DNA of 37,284 bases, taken from contig MDTP02000061.1 of assembly GCA_001714685.2 (NCBI GenBank), positions 1-37,284 on the forward strand, given 5' to 3'. Below are positions 1 through 6,810 of the stretch, one piece after another. The notes beneath the pieces were generated by a model. That model made no database searches, was not told the origin of the DNA, and saw only the letters and a program-made list of their open reading frames with translations. The stretch comes from Methanosarcina sp. Ant1. GTDB lineage: Archaea > Halobacteriota > Methanosarcinia > Methanosarcinales > Methanosarcinaceae. How positions within the stretch are numbered: the first letter of the stretch is position 1; each line of letters starts with the position of its first letter. The position numbers and the translations under genes are program-made.

Positions 1-122
1 GTTTCACGATCTCAAATATATAGGAATAAAATTATACTTCGCGGTAGACGTGAAAGGAAATGTGACAAAGTCAAGTTTAAATCACAAGTTTAATTAACTA
101 ATTTTTGTTTAAATTCTTAATC

Positions 123-887
123 ATGTTAGACGAATTAAGCAATTTAAAAGTCGTTACTTGGAATTGTAACATGGCTTTTAGAAAAAAGTACCAAAATATT
201 CTTTCACATGAACCCGATTTGCTCATAATCCCTGAATGTGAACATCCAGATAACTTCAAAGAGATATTTTATTCAGATGTTGTATGGATCGGAAATAATA
301 AAAACAAAGGATTAGGGGTTTTCAGCTTTAACGGTATTAGAATATCCTTGCACAAATCATATTGCGAAGACTTCCAATATGTCTTACCAATTGAAGTAAC
401 TGTAAACAATGAAAAGATCATGAACCTTATTGCAGTATGGGCACAAAAAAACGATGAAAAAGATACAAAAAGAAGGTATATAGGGAACGTTTGGTGTGCA
501 TTAAATCACTATAAAGAATTGCTCGAAACACCAATAATAATTGCTGGTGATTTCAATTGGAACGTTATATGGGATAATGATAAATATAGATTATACGGCA
601 CACTTACTGATGTAATAAATTTACTCGAACAATATGGGATACATAGCACCTATCACAGTATTCCAGATGTAATATTTGGAACTAATACAATCTTTGGATA
701 TGAAAAAGATCCGACTTTATTTCTATTAAAAAAGAAAGAGAAGGCTTATCATATCGACTACATATTTACTTCACCCAATTTTATAAATAGCATAGGGTCA
801 TGTTTTGTCGGCAAATATAAAGATTGGATTGCTTTAAGTGATCATATGTCTCTTTTTGCTGAGTATAGACAAACAAAATTTGATTAG
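123..887 (+). CDS. endonuclease/exonuclease/phosphatase (EEP)-fold protein
   Basis: A 254-residue protein with the motif order of the EEP (DNase I/exonuclease III-like) superfamily. It has WNCNM near residue 13 (metal/phosphate Asn), PECE near 38 (metal-binding Glu), AGDFNWN near 141, HIDYIFTS near 215 and a terminal SDH near 240. These are the expected Asn, Glu, Asp/Asn and Asp-His catalytic positions. No signal peptide or extra domain is visible, so it is probably a cytoplasmic metal-dependent nuclease or phosphodiesterase; the substrate cannot be told. The frame is open from a TTG at 105, but the ATG at 123 puts the start directly before the first beta strand and is preferred. The stop is TAG, the codon that can encode pyrrolysine in Methanosarcina; reading through would add only about 12 residues. 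It stands alone and is AT-rich compared with the housekeeping genes after 4.7 kb. Confidence 0.75.
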   Translation: MLDELSNLKVVTWNCNMAFRKKYQNILSHEPDLLIIPECEHPDNFKEIFYSDVVWIGNNKNKGLGVFSFNGIRISLHKSYCEDFQYVLPIEVTVNNEKIMNLIAVWAQKNDEKDTKRRYIGNVWCALNHYKELLETPIIIAGDFNWNVIWDNDKYRLYGTLTDVINLLEQYGIHSTYHSIPDVIFGTNTIFGYEKDPTLFLLKKKEKAYHIDYIFTSPNFINSIGSCFVGKYKDWIALSDHMSLFAEYRQTKFD

Positions 888-1626
888 ATGAAAAACTCAT
901 GTTTTTTCGAATTTTCCGTTTGAGAGGTTTTACACCTAGGGTCTGATTTTTGAATCAAGACAACAAGATCAATAGACTCTTTTTATAAGTATAGAAAGAG
1001 TAAATGAAGCCGATTACATATAAAATAATATTATTATTTTTATTTTTATAAATTGGTAGTTTAATGTGTGCACCTAAATTAAAATTAGACTGGAATTTAA
1101 ATATTAAACATAACTTCCAAAACAGAACCTTTGATTTATCTTTGACTTTGTACCACACCATCATTCTAAAATAAATTATTACTTACGTATGAACATAAAA
1201 TTAATTCGTGCTATCTTCCACGCCCTGATATTTTAAGAAATCCAGACTTTTCTTGCAAGTCTCATACTTTCCGTGAAAAAGAGAGTTTACGTGCAAAGCC
1301 GGAAATCTCCGGCAAATGCTGACGCAAAATAGAAATAAACCGGGAAGTCTCTCTGGAATAAACAAAAGTATTGTTTTCTGCTATATAATGTACTTGACCT
1401 TAACCATTAAATATTTGTCTTGAAACCTGGGCAAGATGTAAAAGTCCAAAAAAATAGATAAACAGGGTAATGTTAATAGCCTTCTCAGACCTGTCCTGTC
1501 CCGCGCCAAGGCGCGGCTTGAGCACAAAAACCCTGAAAAAATGAGAAAATAAGAATTCAGCGGCAATTTTCTGAATGGAAAGCAAATTGCGCCCGATTTT
1601 TTACAACTTCATTTTTATTTTTCTGC
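888..1626. other. AT-rich spacer with two hairpins
   Basis: No convincing gene. Short frames here have no ribosome binding site or recognisable motif. Two exact inverted repeats stand out: 1298-1313 (6-bp stem, 4-nt loop) and 1501-1516 (7-bp GC-rich stem, 2-nt loop). The second lies just downstream of the minus-strand toxin pseudogene but has no T-tract, so a terminator call is weak. Confidence 0.5.
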
Positions 1627-2036
1627 CTACCTGCTCGAAAAATCCAACTCAAGCTTTTCAACAACCCGCCTGAAAATCTCATCCATAAGCTTCCAGTAAC
1701 TTTCGACCTGCTGGTAGATTTCTTCTGCAACTTCCTCGTGGTAGGTGTGAGATATGAGATTTCTGTCATCCACCATCTCAAGGATTTTGACAGTTTCCTC
1801 TTCCGAAAGAAGACTTACCTTGAAATTTCCTTGAAACAGGACTTGGGAGAATTACAGATGATTCCTTCCTGAACATCCAGGTAATTCTTTACGACTTTCC
1901 AGAAGGTCTCAAAAGTATATTCAAACCTCTGGATAGCCGCATTCCGAACTATTACTGAATAAGGTTCTTCTGTGATTGCTTTCAAAGTTTTGAGTGCTTT
2001 TTCGGTGGTTTCGATCCTGAGCTTTAATGTTTCCAT
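1627..2036 (-). pseudogene. frameshifted HepT-like HEPN toxin (HI0074/HepT family)
   Basis: The first 73 codons read as an intact N-terminal half ending with a TAA at 1815-1817. The rest of the protein continues in another frame down to a TAG at 1627-1629. That second part holds RNLISHTYHE, an exact RX4HXY motif, the catalytic RNase motif of HepT-type HEPN toxins. Adding one base at the A/T run around 1823-1828 restores a single frame of about 136 residues, the usual length for the family. The start overlaps the end of the upstream nucleotidyltransferase gene by 13 bp, the usual coupled arrangement. The break separates the N-terminal helices from the catalytic motif, so a functional toxin is unlikely unless the frameshift is a sequencing error or is programmed. 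Confidence 0.75.
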
Positions 2037-2335
2037 ACAACCCCTTCTCGTAACGCTTTTTCTTTAAAAACTTCCGAAACCCTGGAAAGGTCCACAACAT
2101 CAACTGTATAAGGGATATTAAGATCCTCAATTCTTTCTTTTAAGAAAACCAATTTTCTCCGGTCAAAATTTTTCCCGGGAAGGACTCCAATGTCTATATC
2201 CGAAACTCGACTGAAATCCCCCCTAGCCCTCGAACCGAAGAGTATGACAATAACATTTTCTTCTTTTAAAGTTTCAAAAACCAGGGATTTCCGATTCTGA
2301 ATGCTTTTTTGATAGATCGGGGAAAGACTGCTCAT
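2024..2335 (-). CDS. MntA-like nucleotidyltransferase antitoxin
   Basis: A 103-residue minimal nucleotidyltransferase (MNT) domain. The signature GS-X10-DXD is complete: GSRARGDFSRVSDIDIGV at about residues 34-51, with the two metal-binding aspartates. In described MntA/HepT systems the MNT protein transfers AMP to the Tyr of the toxin's RX4HXY motif and so neutralises it. Here the MNT gene is intact and lies immediately upstream of, and overlapping, a frameshifted HepT-like gene, so the antitoxin may be an orphan. No Shine-Dalgarno sequence is visible before the ATG at 2335, so translation may be leaderless or weak. Confidence 0.8.
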   Translation of the reverse strand: MSSLSPIYQKSIQNRKSLVFETLKEENVIVILFGSRARGDFSRVSDIDIGVLPGKNFDRRKLVFLKERIEDLNIPYTVDVVDLSRVSEVFKEKALREGVVWKH

Positions 2336-2569
2336 CTATTATTCATTTAAGGGTTTTCAATACTTGAATCTAATGTTAGCTTCAGGCAATTTCAACTCCA
2401 TTCAGAAATGTCTGAAGCAGAACCTTGAAATGGCAGCTAACTCCTTCATAGGTGCAGAGGTAATCTTTCAGGCGTCTTCAGAAAATTTCAACTCTGTATT
2501 AGTATCTGGGTAAATTGGCGTCTCAAACGATAAAATATATAATTAGTTAATATAAACACGAAGGTTCAT

Positions 2570-3424
2570 TTAGAGAAACTCGAACAATTCTTTCTGGTTT
2601 AGACTATTAATAAATCGGTTACAATCATCACTAAATTTCTTCCTAGTTTTCCAGTGATCTCCAATAGAGATTGTCCATAAATCATCACTATTTTGCAGGT
2701 AATCTTTCAAATGTTTTCTTTTACAACGGTTAAGAAACAGTTTCATTTTCTTAACCATGGTCTTTTTCAAATCTTTGTCCAATTTTTCCCATATTTCTCC
2801 AACTACTTCAGCTGTAATTTCCCGTACCCCAAACTGAGTTTTGCCGGATAACGAACGCGACATTAAAGTATTAAACACAAAAGGCGCAATTCTTTTAAAA
2901 GGGCTACTTTCCGTGAATTTCAACATTAAAGGAGGTTTAGATTTAACAACAACAGAATCAGAAAACAAAGTTTCCAGCAAGGGATCTTTAAAAGATCTTC
3001 CACTAATTTTTTTAATTTCATTACTTAGTATCACTTGCGAGTAATCTATGCCTTCTTCTAGTAACTTTTGGTTTAGTTTGATCAAGTTATCTTTGCCGAA
3101 TATTCCTACATCTAGATCCATATTCTCGTCAGAAATATCTATTCCCTTTTCAATAAGATGCCTCAACTGAATTGAATCATACCTATTCAAATTAGCTCCA
3201 ATTTTATATTCTCCACTTTTACACTCAGCAAACAACCCCATATTATCAGAAACAAGAAGAATATCAGGATTGATAGTGCCACCAACATTGAACTTTGGTT
3301 CTATACGCATTACCTTATATCCTGCTTTGAAAAAATGGTTAGGATAAGATTCTAAATTACAAGCGAGTCCTAAAACTGCATTTACTAAATCCAGATGATC
3401 AGAATATTGATCCATGTTCATCAT
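2570..3424 (-). CDS. PD-(D/E)XK-like nuclease, second gene of a two-gene operon
   Basis: A 284-residue protein. The N-terminal third has a PD-(D/E)XK core: NPDIL (Asp54) followed 12 residues later by FAECKSG (Glu67, Lys69), preceded by a helix and a strand as in restriction-endonuclease folds. The remainder is lysine-rich and helical, with a C-terminal part holding many Arg/Lys/Trp residues that could bind nucleic acid. The family is not recognised beyond the fold. A very good ribosome binding site (GGGGTGAT, 5 nt before ATG) lies inside the end of the upstream gene, which overlaps it by 26 bp, so the two are cotranscribed and coupled. An anti-mobile-element or repair nuclease is a reasonable inference, not shown. 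Confidence 0.55.
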   Translation of the reverse strand: MMNMDQYSDHLDLVNAVLGLACNLESYPNHFFKAGYKVMRIEPKFNVGGTINPDILLVSDNMGLFAECKSGEYKIGANLNRYDSIQLRHLIEKGIDISDENMDLDVGIFGKDNLIKLNQKLLEEGIDYSQVILSNEIKKISGRSFKDPLLETLFSDSVVVKSKPPLMLKFTESSPFKRIAPFVFNTLMSRSLSGKTQFGVREITAEVVGEIWEKLDKDLKKTMVKKMKLFLNRCKRKHLKDYLQNSDDLWTISIGDHWKTRKKFSDDCNRFINSLNQKELFEFL

Positions 3425-4484
3425 AAATAATCACCCCTGGGTCCAGAGAGTGTTGAACGTTCGTATAAAGTCGAAAAACTAAGTTTCCACAAGACTTCTT
3501 TGGTAGATATAAGCGAGCGTATTCTGGCATTAAATCCAAGTTGAAGTTATCTCCCGTATGGGTGTCAACACCTGAGATCCTTAGAAAATCGTTAGTATGG
3601 TCATGGATTACTCCCCAAAGCCTGAAAGGTTTTGTTGAGTTAATCAATTTTTCAGCAAGTTTCTCAATATTATGTCTCTTAGAAAATTTCAGTTCAAGTG
3701 GACTCCCGTTGATTTTAAATCCACCAGATACTTCCTCGAGAGACATTCTCTGTTCTTCTATCTGATTCATTTTAGCACTATAGTCGTCGATAATTTCGTC
3801 AACAAAATGAATATGTTCTTCAATATCGGTCCCTTTATTCACTGTTATTTTCCCATCAAAAAAGACTTCATCTAAAAACTTAGTTTCACCATCTTTTTTA
3901 TTGATCAGTCTTGTGGATGTCTTTATGGCAGGAAAATTATTTTCGCGTAAAAGTTCGAAAAGTTCTTTAGATGGCTTTGAGCCTTTTGACCATAATCTCA
4001 TAGTTAATTGGGAGATTTCATCGTCTCCTAAATCATCCTCACCAAACACTTCTTGTCTAAACTTAATTGAAAATCCAATGTTATCAAGTTTTTTTTCAAT
4101 ATCATTCAACATCTGATGAGGCATCCATAAACTATCGATAGAGAGAAGGTTTGTAAATTTATCCACAAACTTATTTATGGTTTCACTTTTCTCCATGTTG
4201 TACAGTTTCCAATATCGATCAAAAAAGGTATCAAGATACAAAGTAAATTTATCTTTATTTCCATTTTTTGCCAGCATAACGTACAAAAATTTATCAGTTG
4301 TCGGCATTATTTCTAAACTATAATCATCAAACTTTAATGGAATATCACTAACTTTACAATTAGATTCAATTATGTTGGTTTTTACACTATAATCAGCATA
4401 TTCTCCATTATCTTCTAATGATCGGAGATTTGCATTCATAGTATGTTCCATCTGACTATGAAGCTCACTCCTTGATTTTATCAT
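3399..4484 (-). CDS. unrecognised protein, first gene of operon with PD-(D/E)XK nuclease
   Basis: No family recognised. From the ATG at 4484 it has 361 residues; an in-frame ATG at 4508 would add 8, but AAGGCGGT lies 6 nt before the inner ATG, so the inner start is preferred. The protein has no signal peptide or membrane segment. It is acidic, with a probable helical or coiled stretch around residues 225-255 and a C-terminal part (from about 265) that looks like mixed alpha/beta, rich in short hydrophobic strands and ending near DPGVIIYDEHGSIF. Its 3' end overlaps the nuclease gene by 26 bp. AT content is higher than in glyS next door, in line with recent acquisition. It may be a sensor or partner of the nuclease; this is inference from coupling only. 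Confidence 0.6.
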   Translation of the reverse strand: MIKSRSELHSQMEHTMNANLRSLEDNGEYADYSVKTNIIESNCKVSDIPLKFDDYSLEIMPTTDKFLYVMLAKNGNKDKFTLYLDTFFDRYWKLYNMEKSETINKFVDKFTNLLSIDSLWMPHQMLNDIEKKLDNIGFSIKFRQEVFGEDDLGDDEISQLTMRLWSKGSKPSKELFELLRENNFPAIKTSTRLINKKDGETKFLDEVFFDGKITVNKGTDIEEHIHFVDEIIDDYSAKMNQIEEQRMSLEEVSGGFKINGSPLELKFSKRHNIEKLAEKLINSTKPFRLWGVIHDHTNDFLRISGVDTHTGDNFNLDLMPEYARLYLPKKSCGNLVFRLYTNVQHSLDPGVIIYDEHGSIF

Positions 4485-4620
4485 TCTTTTACCGCCTTCA
4501 TAGAGCATTAGATGTCAAAAACAATTTTGTATGTTTTCACTTGAAACAATATCTACTTTTCGAAATTACAATCACCTTTATAACCCAAAACTTCCTCAAC
4601 TCGCCCCAGAGCAGTGCAAA

Positions 4621-4632
4621 TTTAATATAATG
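4621..4632 (+). promoter_or_regulatory. possible TATA box for glyS
   Basis: An A/T-only octamer-like stretch (TTTAATATAAT) about 90 bp before the glyS start, inside the 234-bp spacer between divergent genes. It implies a leader of roughly 65 nt. There is no expression evidence. Confidence 0.3.
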
Positions 4633-4718
4633 ATTCCCTTTATCCTCTAATACTCCGGACAAATCAAGAATTCACAATTATCTGACATTTCCCAGTCAAT
4701 TTCACGAGGATTTATAAA

Positions 4719-6542
4719 ATGGACAAATACGAGAAGGTATTCGAGCTGGCCAAGCGCCGGGGTTTTTTGTGGAACTCCTTTGAGCTGTATGGCGGAAGTC
4801 GCGGGTTTTATGATTACGGGCCTCTTGGGAGCACACTGAAGAGGCGGATTGAGCAGACCTGGAGAGAGTTTTACGTAATCCAGGAAGGGTTTATGGAGAT
4901 CGAGTGCCCGACAATAGGTATCGAGGACGTCTTTATCGCCTCCGGGCACGTTGGGGGCTTTTCTGACCCTTTGTGTGAGTGCATGAACTGCAAAGAGGCT
5001 TTCCGGGCTGACCACCTTGTAGAACACGTGATGAGTGCGGCAGGGACCCTGAGTGCAGAAGATCTTACCAGGGTCATAAAAGAAAATGAGGTCAAATGTC
5101 CCGAGTGCGGTGGAGAGTTCGGGGACGCCTATGAGTTTAACCTTATGTTCAAGACCACAATCGGGCCAGGCACTGGAAGGCAGGGATACCTCAGACCGGA
5201 AACTGCACAGGGGATGTTCGTTGACTTCCAGAGGTTGTCCCGGTTCTACAGAGATAAGCTGCCTTTTGGAGCAGTGCAGATAGGAAAGTCCTACAGGAAC
5301 GAGATTGCACCCAGGCAGGGTGTTATCCGGCTCAGGGAATTCACGCAGGCCGAGTGTGAAATTTTCGTCGATCCCAGAAACAAGAAACACCCCAATTTCG
5401 AGCGTTTCGCAGACAAAGAACTCATACTTTATTCGCAAGAGGCACAGAAAAAAGGCGAATCCTTCAGGATGACTGTTAGGGAAGCTGTAAAGGCTGGAGT
5501 CATTGCTCACGAATTCCTGGGTTACAATATCGCACTTACCAACGAGTTCCTGACAAAGGTAGGGATCAACCCTGCAAAACTCAGGTTCAGGCAGCACTTG
5601 AAAGATGAAATGGCGCATTACGCAATCGACTGCTGGGACGCCGAGATCGAAACCGATCGCTTCGGCTGGGTTGAAATGGTGGGAATTGCTGACAGGACGG
5701 ACTATGATCTCAAAGCCCATGCAAGAGTCAGCAAGACCGAGCTTTACGTTTACGTGGAATATGACGAGCCCAGGATAATAACTCGCTTTGCTATAAATCC
5801 AAATATGGGTAAGCTGGGTCCTGCCTTTAAGGGCAAAGCAAGAGCTGTCTCAGATGCCTTAAAACAGCTTTCTGAAGAGGAGCTTTCTACGGGTGAGATC
5901 AAAGTTACCGTGGATGGAGAAGAGTTGACAATCAGCCCTGACATGGTAAGCTTTGCGGAAGAGACAGTAAAAGTCAGTGGAGAAAACGTTATTCCGCACG
6001 TAATTGAACCTTCCTATGGTATTGACAGGATCTTCTACGGTGTTATGGAGCACGCCTTTGATGAAGAAAATGTTGCTCAGAAGGCAACCGAAGCCGGGCT
6101 TAAAGGCGCAGAAGAAGCTGGAAAAGAATCCGAAGCTGTAAAGGACGAAAACGAGGTCGAGGGAGAAGAGGAAGCCCGCCTTGTTATGCATTTCTCAAGT
6201 GCAGTTGCCCCGGTACAGGTCGCAGTCCTCCCGCTCCTGACTCGTAAAGAGCTTTCAGATCCTGCAAAGGAAATCGTTGTAAAACTCAGGGAAAAGACCC
6301 TGCTTGTAAACTATGATGACTCCGGGACTATTGGCCGCCGCTACAGGAGAAATGATGAAATAGGGACTCCTTACTCAGTTACCGTGGACTACGATACCCT
6401 TGAAGACGGGACTGTAACCATCAGGGACAGAGATTCCATGCGCCAGGTAAGGGCTCCGATCAAAGAAATCGAAAACGTGCTCTACGAACTTATCTATAGG
6501 GGCAGGGGTTTCGAATCTGCAGGCAAGCCTTTTAACTTTTAA
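4719..6542 (+). CDS. glyS: glycyl-tRNA synthetase (class II)
   Basis: A 607-residue archaeal/eukaryotic-type dimeric glycyl-tRNA synthetase that charges tRNA-Gly with glycine using ATP. Visible features are the N-terminal RRGFLWNSFELYGG and DYGPLG segments, a cysteine-bearing insertion (CECMNC near 87 and CPECGG near 127) suggesting a zinc site, class II motif 2 (YRNEIAPRQGVIRLREF near 192), motif 3 (GIDRIFYGVME near 434) and a C-terminal anticodon-binding domain beginning near VAPVQVAVLPLL (about 495). A Glu/Lys-rich stretch around residues 455-487 separates motif 3 from the anticodon domain. The ATG at 4719 follows a GAGG ribosome binding site. It is divergent from the nuclease operon and followed by hef. 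Confidence 0.97.
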   Translation: MDKYEKVFELAKRRGFLWNSFELYGGSRGFYDYGPLGSTLKRRIEQTWREFYVIQEGFMEIECPTIGIEDVFIASGHVGGFSDPLCECMNCKEAFRADHLVEHVMSAAGTLSAEDLTRVIKENEVKCPECGGEFGDAYEFNLMFKTTIGPGTGRQGYLRPETAQGMFVDFQRLSRFYRDKLPFGAVQIGKSYRNEIAPRQGVIRLREFTQAECEIFVDPRNKKHPNFERFADKELILYSQEAQKKGESFRMTVREAVKAGVIAHEFLGYNIALTNEFLTKVGINPAKLRFRQHLKDEMAHYAIDCWDAEIETDRFGWVEMVGIADRTDYDLKAHARVSKTELYVYVEYDEPRIITRFAINPNMGKLGPAFKGKARAVSDALKQLSEEELSTGEIKVTVDGEELTISPDMVSFAEETVKVSGENVIPHVIEPSYGIDRIFYGVMEHAFDEENVAQKATEAGLKGAEEAGKESEAVKDENEVEGEEEARLVMHFSSAVAPVQVAVLPLLTRKELSDPAKEIVVKLREKTLLVNYDDSGTIGRRYRRNDEIGTPYSVTVDYDTLEDGTVTIRDRDSMRQVRAPIKEIENVLYELIYRGRGFESAGKPFNF

Positions 6543-6638
6543 AATTTAGGAAATTGCCAATTCCTGAGTTGCGGGCTAAAAAACCTTCAGCAAAACTTTT
6601 AATTTTTTATTACTTTTTTATAATTGAATTAAAGCTCT

Positions 6639-6810
6639 GAAACAAAATAACCTTGAAGCAAAATAACCTTGAAGCAAAATAACCTTGAAACAAAATAACC
6701 TTGAAACAAAATAACCTTGAAACAAAATAACCTTGAAACAAAATAACCTTGAAACAAATGATCTTGAAACAAATGATCTTGAAACAAAATAACCTTGAAG
6801 CAAAATGAAC
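6639..6810 (+). repeat. 16-bp tandem repeat array ending in the hef start codon
   Basis: Ten complete head-to-tail units starting at 6639, most of them GAAACAAAATAACCTT. Units two and three carry GAAG in place of GAAA. Units eight and nine (6751-6780) are a 15-bp variant, GAAACAAATGATCTT. A partial eleventh unit from 6797 supplies the ATG of hef at 6805-6807. There are no spacers between units, so this is a minisatellite and not a CRISPR. No ribosome binding site is seen between the array and the start. Confidence 0.95.

Noticed and set aside
955-1164. 69-codon minus-strand frame
   Set aside because: AT-rich, Lys/Asn/Ile-biased, no ribosome binding site, no homologue recalled.
4647-5720. 357-codon open frame on the minus strand
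   Set aside because: It lies opposite glyS, has no ribosome binding site or motif and follows the codon bias of glyS; antisense shadow.
6639-6810. CRISPR array
   Set aside because: Units are adjacent with no spacers and are only 15-16 bp; no cas genes are nearby.
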